A stretch of DNA of 64,000 bases from Methylophaga muralis (GTDB lineage Bacteria > Pseudomonadota > Gammaproteobacteria > Nitrosococcales > Methylophagaceae): positions 1 to 64,000 of the forward strand of contig NZ_MCRI01000011.1 of NCBI RefSeq assembly GCF_001720165.1, written 5' to 3'. Shown here one piece after another: positions 36,085-46,188 of this stretch. The position numbers and the translations under genes were made by a program. Below the pieces are notes generated by a model. That model was given only the letters and a program-made list of their open reading frames with translations. It ran no database searches and was not told the origin of the DNA. The stretch's first letter is position 1. Each line of letters begins with the position of its first letter.

Positions 36085-37536
36085 TTACGGAATACTCTTT
36101 GAGGTCAAAACAATCATTTTGTCGATCTGCATATCTTCCATGCTATAGGCAATGCCGCCAGTACCATGACCTGAGTGTTTCAAACCGGCAAATGGCATCC
36201 AGTCGACACGAAATGCAGTGTGTTCGTTAATCATCACTGCCGACGCATCCAGGCGTTCTGCCACATACATTGCATTATCAATATTCTGACTATAAACCGC
36301 CGCCTGAAAGGCAAAATCCAGACTGTTGGCTTCAGCAATTGCTTGATCCACATCCTGATAAGGATAGATACAAACCACCGGGCCAAAAATTTCACTTTTG
36401 GAGACTTTGGCATCTGCTGGCGGATCAAATAATACAGTCGTGGCATAACAGTTATTTTCCAGTGCTTCACCGCCGGATAATAATTCTGCACCCTCGTTAA
36501 CCGCTTCTTGTACCCAGTCATTGACCCGAGCCACTTCACTATTACGAATTAATGGGCCGATTTCTGTTTGATCCGATAATGGATCGCCAATCAACATTTT
36601 ATTACCGGCTGCGGCCAGCTTTTCAGCCAGTTCACGGGCAATCGAATGATGGGCAAAAATTCGCTGAACCGACACACATACCTGACCAGCATGATAAAAG
36701 CTGCCTTTGGCCAGACCAGGAATGGCTGCATCGATATCGGCTTTTTCATCGACAATAACCGGGGCCACACCACCATGCTCAAGTGCACAACGTGTTCCAG
36801 CCGCCAGTTTTGAACGTAAATACCAACCAACTTTTGCACTGCCGATAAAGCTTAAAAAAGCAACACGCGGATCAGTGGCAAGCTGTTCTGCAACTTGATG
36901 ATTTTCTGTTAATAAAACCTGGCACCATTCAACAGGTAAACCAGACTGATGAAAAATCTCCACCAGACGGAAACAGGATAACGGCGTATTTTCTGCAGGT
37001 TTAACAATGACCGGACAGCCCGCTGCAATAGCTGGACCGACCTGATGGGCTATCAGATTTAACGGATGATTAAACGCACTGATAGCCACAACCACACCAA
37101 TCGGTTCTTTGTGCAGCATGGTTAAACGATGCTGGGAAGCAGGATTTACACCCATTGGCACTGGATGGGAAGTTTGATGACGTAGCGTATCAAGACAGTG
37201 ACGAATGCTGTCGATACAACGCACCATTTCAACTTTTGAATCAATCAGCGGTTTGCCACCTTCCTCAGCAGCACCTTTGGCTAATTCATCTGCTTGTTGC
37301 TGCATTAAGCTGAGTGATTTCTCCAAAATAGCTAAACGTTGAGGAACGCTAAGCCATTTGCTTCTATCTTTAAACAGTCGATCTGCAGTTTGTAGTGCTG
37401 TTTCTACCGTGTCAGCATCAGCCACATCTACCGTTGCGATCAACTTATCGTTATAGGGATTGGTGACATCGATTTTAGCCCATTGCTTGGCTGCTACGCC
37501 GGGAATAGACAGGGCGAAGTGGGGTGCGGTAGACAT
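36085..37536 (-). CDS. NAD(P)-dependent aldehyde dehydrogenase family protein
   Basis: The 483-residue protein has the ALDH fold motifs. These are the N-terminal dinucleotide region with FNHPLNLIAHQVGPAIAAG, cofactor loop FIGSAKVGW, general base Glu in ALEHGGVAPVIV, catalytic Cys in HAGQVCVSVQR, and SEIFGPVVCIYPY near the end. It oxidises an aldehyde to a carboxylic acid; the substrate cannot be named. Nine bases separate it from the thiamine-diphosphate enzyme gene upstream. In other proteobacteria the same two families are found side by side, which suggests that the ThDP enzyme makes or uses a carbonyl compound this dehydrogenase removes. Confidence 0.9.
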   Translation of the reverse strand: MSTAPHFALSIPGVAAKQWAKIDVTNPYNDKLIATVDVADADTVETALQTADRLFKDRSKWLSVPQRLAILEKSLSLMQQQADELAKGAAEEGGKPLIDSKVEMVRCIDSIRHCLDTLRHQTSHPVPMGVNPASQHRLTMLHKEPIGVVVAISAFNHPLNLIAHQVGPAIAAGCPVIVKPAENTPLSCFRLVEIFHQSGLPVEWCQVLLTENHQVAEQLATDPRVAFLSFIGSAKVGWYLRSKLAAGTRCALEHGGVAPVIVDEKADIDAAIPGLAKGSFYHAGQVCVSVQRIFAHHSIARELAEKLAAAGNKMLIGDPLSDQTEIGPLIRNSEVARVNDWVQEAVNEGAELLSGGEALENNCYATTVLFDPPADAKVSKSEIFGPVVCIYPYQDVDQAIAEANSLDFAFQAAVYSQNIDNAMYVAERLDASAVMINEHTAFRVDWMPFAGLKHSGHGTGGIAYSMEDMQIDKMIVLTSKSIP

Positions 37537-37545
37537 AAAGCTTCC

Positions 37546-39186
37546 TTATAGAATGCAGATTTTCTGTTTCAAACCTTCATTGAGAATTGAGTGATTAAGA
37601 GAATAATCGATAGCGACATCAATGAGATGTACACCGGGAGTGTCGAGTGCATCACGCAGCATTTTATCGAACTCGACATAACTGGTCGGACGGTGGCCCA
37701 TGGCACCGTAACTATCAGCGTATTTCACAAAATCAGGGTTACCAAAGCTTAAACCAAAGTCCTTAAACCCCATGCCTTGTTGCTTCCATTTGATCATGCC
37801 ATAGGCATTGTCATTGAGAATGATAACAACCAAATCCAGACCAAGCCGAACAGCGGTTTCCATCTCCTGTGAATTCATCATAAAACCGCCATCGCCACAG
37901 ACAGCAACCACTTTACGATCCGGATTCAATAATTTGGCGAGCATTGCACTAGGCAGACCGGCTCCCATTGTTGCCAAGGCATTGTCCAATAATAAAGTGT
38001 TATTTTCGTAACACTGGTAGTTACGGGCAAACCAAATCTTATAAAGGCCATTGTCCAAAGCCAGAATATCTTTTTCACCCAACGCGGCGCGAATGGTAGT
38101 AACAGCACTTTGTGGCAAAATCGGAAACCGATCATCATCGCTATACAAACCAAGCCGCTGCTGAACTTCTTGTTTTACCCGATAAAAATAGGAGAAATCC
38201 CAATTTGACTGTGGTGATAAGGCATCGGATAAGCGATTAATGGATGTGGCAATATCACCAACCACATCCAGCTGCGGAAAATACACAGGATCGACTTCAG
38301 CCGGTTGAAAGTTGATATGAATAACCGGCGCACCACCATCTTTCATAAAAAATGGCGGTTTTTCGACGACATCATGTCCAACGTTGATAATCAGATCGGC
38401 TCTTTCAATTGCACAGTGTAGATAATCAGATTCAGATAAAGCTGCTGTACCGAGATAGCTGTCATGACGTTCATCAATAACGCCTTTACCAAGCTGGGTA
38501 TTGAAGAAGGGAATTCCGGTTTTTTCGACAAAACGGGTTAACGCTTTGCTAGCACGTTTCCGGTTTGCACCTGCACCGATTAATAACAATGGCATATTGG
38601 CTTTGCGAATCATTTCCAAAGCATCTTTTATCGCTGTGTTATCAGCATCCGGGCGGCGAATGTTTTCGACCACATAGATTCGATCGTGAACCTCTTCTGC
38701 CGCAATATCTTCCGGTAGTTCAATATGAACCGCGCCAGGACGCTCCTGAACCGCAATACGAAATGCTTCGCGAACCACTGCGCCAATGGTGTTGCCATGA
38801 ACGACCTGTTTGGTGAATTTGGTAATGGGCCGCATCATATTGACGATGTCGACAATTTGAAACAGTGCCTGTTTACTGGCTTTAATTGGTTTTTGTCCGG
38901 TGATGATCAACATTGGCATGCCGCCAAGCTGGGCGTACGCCGCCGGAGTTATGAGATTAGTTGCACCAGGCCCCAAGGTTGAAAGACAAACACCGGGCTT
39001 GCCAGTTAATCGACCATAGGTGGCGGCCATAAAGCCTGCCCCCTGTTCATGCCGGGTTATGATTAGTTTGATCGAGGAATGTTGTAATGAATCAAGGAAG
39101 TCGAGGTTTTCTTCACCAGGGATACCAAAAATATAGTCGACCCCTTCGTTTTCTAGCGCTTTCACCAGCAGATCAGATGTTTTCAT
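37546..39186 (-). CDS. Thiamine-diphosphate enzyme, acetolactate-synthase large-subunit-like
   Basis: The 546-residue protein has all three ThDP-enzyme domains. The Pyr domain has catalytic Glu in ITRHEQGAGFMAATYGR, a central domain has LLIGAGANRKRASKAL, and the PP domain has the metal/ThDP motif CGDGGFMMNSQEMETAVRLG followed by NDNAYGM. The start FGIPGEENLDFLDSL differs from biosynthetic IlvB proteins (usually FGYPGG), and no small regulatory subunit is adjacent. It is therefore unlikely to be the main branched-chain amino acid enzyme. It is the first gene of a two-gene operon with an aldehyde dehydrogenase, with a ribosome site AGGAA before the ATG. Confidence 0.88.
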   Translation of the reverse strand: MKTSDLLVKALENEGVDYIFGIPGEENLDFLDSLQHSSIKLIITRHEQGAGFMAATYGRLTGKPGVCLSTLGPGATNLITPAAYAQLGGMPMLIITGQKPIKASKQALFQIVDIVNMMRPITKFTKQVVHGNTIGAVVREAFRIAVQERPGAVHIELPEDIAAEEVHDRIYVVENIRRPDADNTAIKDALEMIRKANMPLLLIGAGANRKRASKALTRFVEKTGIPFFNTQLGKGVIDERHDSYLGTAALSESDYLHCAIERADLIINVGHDVVEKPPFFMKDGGAPVIHINFQPAEVDPVYFPQLDVVGDIATSINRLSDALSPQSNWDFSYFYRVKQEVQQRLGLYSDDDRFPILPQSAVTTIRAALGEKDILALDNGLYKIWFARNYQCYENNTLLLDNALATMGAGLPSAMLAKLLNPDRKVVAVCGDGGFMMNSQEMETAVRLGLDLVVIILNDNAYGMIKWKQQGMGFKDFGLSFGNPDFVKYADSYGAMGHRPTSYVEFDKMLRDALDTPGVHLIDVAIDYSLNHSILNEGLKQKICIL

Positions 39187-39272
39187 GGAATGTTCCTAGG
39201 TCCTCGGAGTTGGCGGAGCAATCATCGCATCGTTGCTTGGTTGTACCATAAATAATCGAGGCATCACAGCTC

Positions 39273-40154
39273 TTATTGAGTAAGGACAGCTATTTCCACT
39301 CTTCGGTTGCGTGCTCGACCTGATTCCGTGTCATTTTCGGTGACTGGGCGTGTATCAGCATAGCCCTCGACCCTGAAACGTTCGGCCTCATATTGAGGGT
39401 AGCGCAATAATTCGTGCACGACGGAAGTGGCTCTTGAACCTGATAACTCCCAGTTCGACCGATATTGTGGTGTGCTTAACGGACGATTATCTGTATGTCC
39501 TGAAACGACTAGGGGATCATCAATGTCTGCCAAGGCTTTTGCAATTACATTTAGCACCGGCATAAAGGCCGGTTTGATAGAGGCTAATCCCGATGGAAAA
39601 GAAGCTTGTTCATCAATGATAATCACCACTCGATCTTCTCGTGTTTCTACTTGGAGTATACCTTCATCGATTTGTTCATGAAGTGCTTCGTTAATTTCTT
39701 TTAGTTGACGTTGTTGTTTAGCTTGTAGATACAAATTGAGATTGCTGGTTTCGAGAATAGGTTTGGTTGGGTCTGCGGATTGTCTGACCTCCTGGATAAC
39801 GGTCACATCAGAAGGGTTCGGTGAAAAGGTTTGCTTGATTATTGATGTACCCATCGGAATCGGCTCGGGAATTTCTGGCGGAGTCACACCAAACGCGTTA
39901 TGCATTGATTCGGCAACCATTTTCAAACGGGTAACATCAAGCTCCGACATCGACAGCAACAAAACAAAGAAGCACAACAATAAGGTCATTAAATCCGCAA
40001 AAATGGCGATGTAAGCTGGAAGGGCTTTACGTTTTAACATTCGATTTGATGAACCCATTTTCAATTGGTGATTTATCGCTTGCTCGTATTCCAGCGCTTC
40101 AAAATTATCTGAAAAGTTTGTCGGAAATGAGCCAGTAGTTATGCGAGGTTTCAT
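39273..40154 (-). CDS. MotB-like OmpA-family protein without an adjacent MotA
   Basis: The product has about 293 residues from ATG 40154 (an in-frame TTG at 40181 and ATG 40058 are alternatives). A cytoplasmic N-terminal tail of about 45 residues precedes a single membrane helix with an acidic residue, YIAIFADLMTLLLCFFVLLL, in which D54 is placed like the proton-binding Asp of MotB. A linker and a peptidoglycan-binding OmpA domain follow (VSGHTDNRPL ... NWELSGSRATSV ... VEGYADTRPV). This is the stator B-subunit plan, but no MotA-like gene is beside it. The N-terminal tail is longer than usual. The gene is divergent from a c-di-GMP enzyme gene. Confidence 0.78.
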   Translation of the reverse strand: MKPRITTGSFPTNFSDNFEALEYEQAINHQLKMGSSNRMLKRKALPAYIAIFADLMTLLLCFFVLLLSMSELDVTRLKMVAESMHNAFGVTPPEIPEPIPMGTSIIKQTFSPNPSDVTVIQEVRQSADPTKPILETSNLNLYLQAKQQRQLKEINEALHEQIDEGILQVETREDRVVIIIDEQASFPSGLASIKPAFMPVLNVIAKALADIDDPLVVSGHTDNRPLSTPQYRSNWELSGSRATSVVHELLRYPQYEAERFRVEGYADTRPVTENDTESGRARNRRVEIAVLTQ

Positions 40155-40357
40155 TGTTACCGTAAGTGTCTGATAAATCAAGGTTTGGGGAGAAATGGGT
40201 TCTGAATGTTAACCTGTATTACAAGGCTCACGTTGTGATGTAAACCACAGCGTTAGGTAATTAATTTTTTATCTTTATAAATAGTGTAATCAGAGACTTT
40301 AATGTAACGTGTCCAGCCGAACATGCTTTGCTGGCAAATAGTTCTAATGGAAGATTA

Positions 40358-43327
40358 ATGCGATTTTTAATAGCAACTAAACTGGTTTTTAATAGCATGA
40401 TTGCCATCATCGCATTACTGATTTTGGTGGCGGCGTCGTATCTGGATCATGTTATTCAGGATCGAACAGCCAGTGCTCTTCAGTCCAAGGTTCAACAGCA
40501 ATTAAGCCAATACCACAATAATCTGGTCACCAATTTACAAAATCACATTCAAATTGTCAGAGGCTTGCCAGGCTTGTTTGCGGTTAATCCCGAATTAACT
40601 CAGGCCCAGTTTGAAATTGCCATGAGTCATCTTATTGGCAAACACACCCAATTACGCAATATCGCTGCAGCACCAGATATGGTGATTCGCTATATGTATC
40701 CAGTGGCGGGTAATGAGCAGGCGATTGGTTTGGATTATCGGCAAGAACCTAGCCAGGCAGACGCTGCAGAACGTGCGCGAGTTACTCGAAAACTCATTCT
40801 GGCAGGCCCACTTGAACTGAAACAAGGCGGAACGGGATTAATTACCCGAATACCCGTTTATCTCTTAGATGAAAGTGGGCAAGAGTATTTCTGGGGCATC
40901 ATTTCTGCGGTCATCGATGCCGAGACTTTTTTTGAGGCATCTGGGTTAAATGCTGAAGATTCAGTTATAGAAATAGCTATCCGTGGAAAAGATGGTCTTG
41001 GTGCACAGGGTGAAGTTTTTTTTGGTAATGCTGCCTTATTTGAAAATGATCCGTTAACCATGCCTCTTGCCTTGCCTGAAGGATATTGGTCACTGGCTGG
41101 GCAACCTAAAGGTGGCTGGAATGCCAACAAAAATGCTGTGTGGCAATCCCGAATCTTGATATTTGCAATTGCTCTAGCCATTTTTGCATTGTTAACAGCG
41201 TTTGTTCGGTTTATGTTTTCCTCCTCGTTGGCTAATCTAAAATTTCGGCAGGTAATTGATTCGTCACCGGTTCCTTACATTCTGGTCGGTCGAGATCGCA
41301 AGATAAGTTTTATTAACCCTGCATTTACCGGGCTTTATGGGTATTCCATGCATGATTTACCGACATTGGCTTTATGGTGGAATAAAACAAACATCCCTAA
41401 AAACTTTTTGAAAACCATTAATGATTGGTGGGATGCCAATCTCGGGGTGAAAACATTGCCAGATAGTTCCGTTGAAGTTCGGATTACCTGTCTGGATGGC
41501 AGTGAGCGGTTAGCCCTGCTTTCAGTTTCACCGTTACATGATGCGGTAAATAATGAACTGCTGCTGGTGGTGTATGACATCACCACCCATAAATTGGCAG
41601 AACAGCAAATCCATTTTTCAGAACAGATTTTCAGCCAGGCACATGAGGGTATTGTTCTCACCGATACGCAAAGCCGGATTCTGCAGGTTAATCCAGCTTT
41701 TAGCGAAATTACCGGATATTCCGTTGAAGAAGCGCTACAAAATACCCCGGCCATGTTGAAATCGGGCAAGCATGACGATGCATTTTTTCAGCAAATGTGG
41801 CAAAGCCTGGAAAACAATAATTACTGGCAAGGTGAAATCTGGAATCGTCACAAAGAAGGCCATTTATATGCATTAATGTTGACGATTTCTTCGATGAAAG
41901 ATCCGCAGGGACAAACGCAAAATTATGTGGGTTTGTTTTCCGATATCACTCAGTCCAAGGTACAGCAGGAAAAGCTTGAGCTAATGGCCCATTATGATGT
42001 GCTCACCCATTTGCCTAATCGGATATTGTTTGCCGACAGATTTGCCCAGGCAGTTATCCATAGCCAGCGGTTAGGTACCTGGTTGGGCGTTTGCTTTTTG
42101 GATCTGGACGACTTTAAACCGGTTAATGACACACATGGTCATAACATTGGTGACTTGTTGTTGATTGAAGTGGCTGATCGTTTGCGGGCTAGTGTGCGGG
42201 AAGAAGACACAATTTCCCGTTTTGGTGGTGATGAGTTTGCTATTTTGTTTAGGGATATTAACTCATACGAGCAGTGTGAGCAGTTACTTACGCGATTGCA
42301 TCAGACTTTGGCAGAGCCCTACTGGATAAATAATCTGCGCATCATGATCAGCGCATCCAGTGGTATTGCCTTGTACCCCATGGATAATGTTGATTTAGAC
42401 ACGCTGCTGCGCCATGCCGATCAGGCTATGTATCAGGCTAAAATCACCGGTCGTAATACTTTTAGACTGTTTAATCCAGAGATAAATCAAAAAGTTGTAC
42501 ATAAGCACAATGTTATACAACGTCTTCGCGAAGCCTTGTTGAACAACGAGTTTGTTTTGCATTATCAGCCGGAAATCAACATGAAAACCGGTGAAATTAT
42601 TGCGGTAGAGGCGTTGATTCGCTGGCAGCATCCAGATCGCGGATTGCTCTATCCCAATGACTTTCTGTCTGATGTGGAAGGTAGCGAGCTGGAGTTTGAT
42701 TTGGGCCTGTGGGTCATCGATTCCGCTTTACAGCAGTTGCAGCAATGGCAACAGAAAGGCTTATCAATATTGGTGAGTGTCAATATTGCAGCAAATCACT
42801 TACATGCCAATAATTTCATCGAATCGATACAACAAGCCTTAAGCCGCTATCCGGATATACATCCTGCCTCATTGCAATTGGAAATTCTGGAAAGTGGTGC
42901 GCTGGGTGATGTGCAAATGTTGAGTCGAATTATTGATGATTGCCGTCAGCTGGTCGGTGTACAGATTGCTCTTGATGATTTCGGTACCGGCTATTCCTCG
43001 TTAACTCATCTTCGTCATCTGGCGGCAAACACCGTGAAAATTGATCAAAGTTTTGTACTGGATATGCTGGTGGATGCCAATGATTACAATATTGTTGAAG
43101 GGGTGATCAGTTTGGCTAAGGCATTCAATCGCCAGGTCGTTGCTGAAGGTGTCGAAACGGTTGAGCATGGTCTTATGTTGTTATCGATGGGATGTGAACT
43201 GGCCCAGGGTTATCAAATTGCTCGTCCAATGCCCGCCGCGGATATTCAAAGCTGGTGTCAACAGTTTGAACTGGAGCCGGCATGGAAGTCTCAAGTAAGG
43301 TCTGCAAAACCGGCTAAAGAATCCTAA
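40358..43327 (+). CDS. CHASE-PAS-PAS-GGDEF-EAL membrane protein (c-di-GMP turnover)
   Basis: The product has about 989 residues from ATG 40358 (ribosome site GGAAG just upstream; a TTG at 40328 is also in frame). Domains run: TM (about 8-30), periplasmic CHASE domain (about 70-250), TM (about 270-292), PAS (about 300-415), PAS (about 420-540), GGDEF (about 550-715, SRFGGDEFAILF intact) and EAL (about 730-980). The EAL motifs are present: VEALIRW, VNIAAN, LEILESG, LDDFGTGYSS, VKIDQSF, AEGVE and AQGYQIARPM. Both enzymatic halves look intact, so it could make or degrade c-di-GMP. CHASE suggests sensing of a small extracellular molecule. Confidence 0.9.
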   Translation: MRFLIATKLVFNSMIAIIALLILVAASYLDHVIQDRTASALQSKVQQQLSQYHNNLVTNLQNHIQIVRGLPGLFAVNPELTQAQFEIAMSHLIGKHTQLRNIAAAPDMVIRYMYPVAGNEQAIGLDYRQEPSQADAAERARVTRKLILAGPLELKQGGTGLITRIPVYLLDESGQEYFWGIISAVIDAETFFEASGLNAEDSVIEIAIRGKDGLGAQGEVFFGNAALFENDPLTMPLALPEGYWSLAGQPKGGWNANKNAVWQSRILIFAIALAIFALLTAFVRFMFSSSLANLKFRQVIDSSPVPYILVGRDRKISFINPAFTGLYGYSMHDLPTLALWWNKTNIPKNFLKTINDWWDANLGVKTLPDSSVEVRITCLDGSERLALLSVSPLHDAVNNELLLVVYDITTHKLAEQQIHFSEQIFSQAHEGIVLTDTQSRILQVNPAFSEITGYSVEEALQNTPAMLKSGKHDDAFFQQMWQSLENNNYWQGEIWNRHKEGHLYALMLTISSMKDPQGQTQNYVGLFSDITQSKVQQEKLELMAHYDVLTHLPNRILFADRFAQAVIHSQRLGTWLGVCFLDLDDFKPVNDTHGHNIGDLLLIEVADRLRASVREEDTISRFGGDEFAILFRDINSYEQCEQLLTRLHQTLAEPYWINNLRIMISASSGIALYPMDNVDLDTLLRHADQAMYQAKITGRNTFRLFNPEINQKVVHKHNVIQRLREALLNNEFVLHYQPEINMKTGEIIAVEALIRWQHPDRGLLYPNDFLSDVEGSELEFDLGLWVIDSALQQLQQWQQKGLSILVSVNIAANHLHANNFIESIQQALSRYPDIHPASLQLEILESGALGDVQMLSRIIDDCRQLVGVQIALDDFGTGYSSLTHLRHLAANTVKIDQSFVLDMLVDANDYNIVEGVISLAKAFNRQVVAEGVETVEHGLMLLSMGCELAQGYQIARPMPAADIQSWCQQFELEPAWKSQVRSAKPAKES

Positions 43328-43412
43328 AGCTAAATGAATCTGTGGCTTGTTGAATTAATCGTTACAAAATAACTCAAAGTAGTTTGGTTAATTAATACCA
43401 TTGGAGCCCGAT

Positions 43413-43859
43413 ATGTCTCGTGACTTAAGCAAATGGTGCTTTATCTTGCTGATGATGATTCCCTTTATCACCAGCTGTGCATCACGATCACAGAGTAATT
43501 ATTATCGCGAAGAAGTCGGCGAAATAATGGCCATTGAAGATGTTTGGATCGTTTCATCGCGAATGGTCACCATCGAAGGGCTGGGTAATAAACGTCCCGG
43601 TTGGGGGGCAGCAGTAGGTGCTACAGTTGCTGGTGCATCCGCCTATGGTATTACTCAGGCTGACAATCCTGCAGGTGTGGCGATTACCATTATTGCTTTG
43701 GTGGGCGGAGCTCTGGCAGGTCAATTTATTGATGAAAAGCTAAAGTCACAGCTTGGGGTGGAATATATTCTGGATAAACCAAACGGCCATAAAATTGCGT
43801 GGTACAAGCCGTTAAAAAAGCAGAAGAACAATTACCAGCAAATACCCCAGCATTATTAA
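43413..43859 (+). CDS. Outer-membrane lipoprotein with glycine-zipper 2TM region (SlyB/Pcp-like)
   Basis: The 148-residue product starts at ATG 43413, with GGAG 6 bases upstream. It has a signal peptide with lipobox ITSC (Cys about 22) and a short beta-like region (EIMAIEDVWIVSS). A glycine-zipper segment follows, GWGAAVGATVAGASAYG ... VALVGGALAG-like (seen as IIALVGGALAGQF), then a soluble tail. This fits the Rick_17kDa/SlyB family of peptidoglycan-associated outer-membrane lipoproteins. It follows the c-di-GMP gene by 85 bases on the same strand, with no terminator visible. Confidence 0.72.
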   Translation: MSRDLSKWCFILLMMIPFITSCASRSQSNYYREEVGEIMAIEDVWIVSSRMVTIEGLGNKRPGWGAAVGATVAGASAYGITQADNPAGVAITIIALVGGALAGQFIDEKLKSQLGVEYILDKPNGHKIAWYKPLKKQKNNYQQIPQHY

Positions 43860-44070
43860 TGCGTGGGAAAAGTGGCTATTATCGAGTTATCCCCCAATAA
43901 AATTATGGCTTTCGATTACATCAAGCTAGTGTTGCTTTGATTCTATTCGAGTCATTCATCCATTCAGAAAAATCCTCTTCCTGGATATTAACCTGTGTAA
44001 ATAATCGCTGCTGGTAGCTGTGCTAGTCTTGGTCAATATTTGATCTTCGACAGGGAGCTCGTGTCGATTT

Positions 44071-46188
44071 ATGCAAGAAACTAAAATTATTCGTCCAGGT
44101 GAAAACTGCTGGCGTTATCTGCAAGCCGATCGTGCAGCATTGCTGGTCGATGGTGAAAATTACTTTGGCGCTTTATATGAAGCTATCAAACAAGCTCGAC
44201 ATACTGTTTATATTCTTGCTTGGGATATTGATAGTCGCTTAACTTTGATTCGAGGTGACACCCCAACAGAGCATCCCGCAGAATTAGGTGAATTGATTCA
44301 TAAGGTTTTAGCCGAAAGACCAGAATTAAATGTGTACATTCTCAATTGGGACTGGGCAATGCTTTATACCCTTGAGAGAGAGTGGCTGCCACTGTTTCGT
44401 CCCAGTTGGAAAAAACAGGCGCGTCTACATTACGAGCTTGATGGCGAATGTCCGTTTGGCGGCTCACAGCATCAAAAAATTGTCGTTATAGATGACAAAA
44501 TTGCCTTTTGCGGCGGTATCGATCCCGGTAAGCATCGCTGGGACACCCGTGATCATGCCCCTGAGGACCAACGCCGCATTGATCCTGATAAAGTCGTTTA
44601 TCCACCATTTCACGATATGCAGATGCTGGTGGATGGCAAAGTGGCAGAAAGTCTTGCTGAGTTGGCACGAGAACGATGGCAGAAAGCAACCGGGCAGCAA
44701 CTGCAGCAAGCTCCACATTATGACGAAGATATTTGGCCAAGCGAGGTCGAACCCGACTTTCACAAAGTGAATATTGCTATCGCCCGCACCATGCCGGAAT
44801 TCAATGAGCAAGCGGAAATCATCGAAGTTGAAACCTTGTATCTTGATGCTGTTGCCGCGGCAAAAAAGCTTATCTATATCGAGAATCAGTATTTTACTTC
44901 GTGGAAAGTCGCAGAGGTTTTAGCCCACCGATTATCGGAAAGCGATGGCCCTGAAGTAGTGATCGTTTGTCCTAAAATGACAGGGGGCTGGCTGGAGCAA
45001 CATACAATGGATGTATTGCGTTCAAGAGTCAGTCGCAAACTATGTGATGCCGATAAATATGGTCGTTTAAGAATTTGTTACCCGCATCACGAAGCATTAG
45101 GTGATATTTATATCAGTCTGCACAGCAAATTGATGATTGTTGATAACACTTTGCTACGGGTGGGGTCAGCAAATTTAAGTAACCGCTCAATGGGCTTGGA
45201 TAGTGAATGCGATTTAGCCATTGAGTCTGAAAATAATGATCAGCAGCAGGCAATAAAAGCTTTCCGGGAATCCTTGCTTTGTGAGCATCTAGATCTTGAA
45301 GCGTTTGAATTGGAAAGCCTGCTTGCCGAGCATGGCTCGTTGATTAAATTGCTTGATGCCCGAGACGACTTACCACGTACCTTACGCATGCTGGATTGTG
45401 AAATAGACGACAGCATCGATGGTTTGACCCCAACAGCAGATTACATAGATCCAGAGCGTCCAGTGGATTCTGTTTCAATGAGCCGTAAGCTGGTACCGAT
45501 AGACGAGCCGCAATCGCCCAAAAAACAAATTATCATTGCGGCGCTGGTTTTGCTTGCTGTAATAGCACTGACAGCGTTATGGAAATGGACACCGTTAAAT
45601 GAGTGGTTGACCCCAGAAAATATGAGACAGTGGATCAGCACTCTTAACGATAACCCTTTTACCCCTATCATTGTGATCACGGTTTTTGCGATTGCAGGTC
45701 TCATCGCCATTCCGTTGACCTTGCTGGTAGTAACGGTTGCAATTAGTTTCGGTGCTTGGCCCGGCAGTATCTATGCCATTGCCGGTTCATTGCTCAGTGC
45801 CATTCTTGGTTATATAGTGGGCCAATGGCTAGGGCGTAAAAGCATTTCTAAAATGGCGGGATCAAAATTAAACCGCTTATCCAAAAGATTGGCTAATCAT
45901 GGTGTGCTGGCCATTATTACGGTCAGGATTATTCCAGTGGCGCCTTTTACATTAATCAATCTGGTAGCCGGTGCGTCTCATATAAAACTCAAGGATTTTA
46001 TTTTGGGAACCTTGTTCGGCATGTTGCCAGGCATTTTGGCGATAACGATTTTTGCCAATTCACTGATGAGAGTTGTCCAACAACCCGAGCCAATTGAGAT
46101 AGCTGTTTTTGCAATCGTCGTTTTAGCCATCGGCGGCTTGATGTATGGTGTTAAAAAATGGCTAAATAGAATTTCAACAGACACGTGA
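44071..46188 (+). CDS. Phospholipase D-family protein fused to a VTT (TVP38/DedA-like) membrane domain
   Basis: The 705-residue protein has two PLD catalytic motifs: H134-K136-D141 in HQKIVVIDD, and H351-K353 in HSKLMIVDN with GSANLSNRSMGLD. These form one cardiolipin-synthase-like active site (about residues 20-420). A transmembrane helix at about 490-510 leads to a VTT domain (about 530-700) with the signature ISFGAWPGSIYAIAGSLLSA and VRIIPVAPFTLINLVAGAS. VTT/DedA proteins include lipid scramblases or flippases. The fusion suggests synthesis or remodelling of phospholipid coupled to its movement across the membrane. The next gene (EEP family) overlaps by 4 bases. Confidence 0.88.
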   Translation: MQETKIIRPGENCWRYLQADRAALLVDGENYFGALYEAIKQARHTVYILAWDIDSRLTLIRGDTPTEHPAELGELIHKVLAERPELNVYILNWDWAMLYTLEREWLPLFRPSWKKQARLHYELDGECPFGGSQHQKIVVIDDKIAFCGGIDPGKHRWDTRDHAPEDQRRIDPDKVVYPPFHDMQMLVDGKVAESLAELARERWQKATGQQLQQAPHYDEDIWPSEVEPDFHKVNIAIARTMPEFNEQAEIIEVETLYLDAVAAAKKLIYIENQYFTSWKVAEVLAHRLSESDGPEVVIVCPKMTGGWLEQHTMDVLRSRVSRKLCDADKYGRLRICYPHHEALGDIYISLHSKLMIVDNTLLRVGSANLSNRSMGLDSECDLAIESENNDQQQAIKAFRESLLCEHLDLEAFELESLLAEHGSLIKLLDARDDLPRTLRMLDCEIDDSIDGLTPTADYIDPERPVDSVSMSRKLVPIDEPQSPKKQIIIAALVLLAVIALTALWKWTPLNEWLTPENMRQWISTLNDNPFTPIIVITVFAIAGLIAIPLTLLVVTVAISFGAWPGSIYAIAGSLLSAILGYIVGQWLGRKSISKMAGSKLNRLSKRLANHGVLAIITVRIIPVAPFTLINLVAGASHIKLKDFILGTLFGMLPGILAITIFANSLMRVVQQPEPIEIAVFAIVVLAIGGLMYGVKKWLNRISTDT

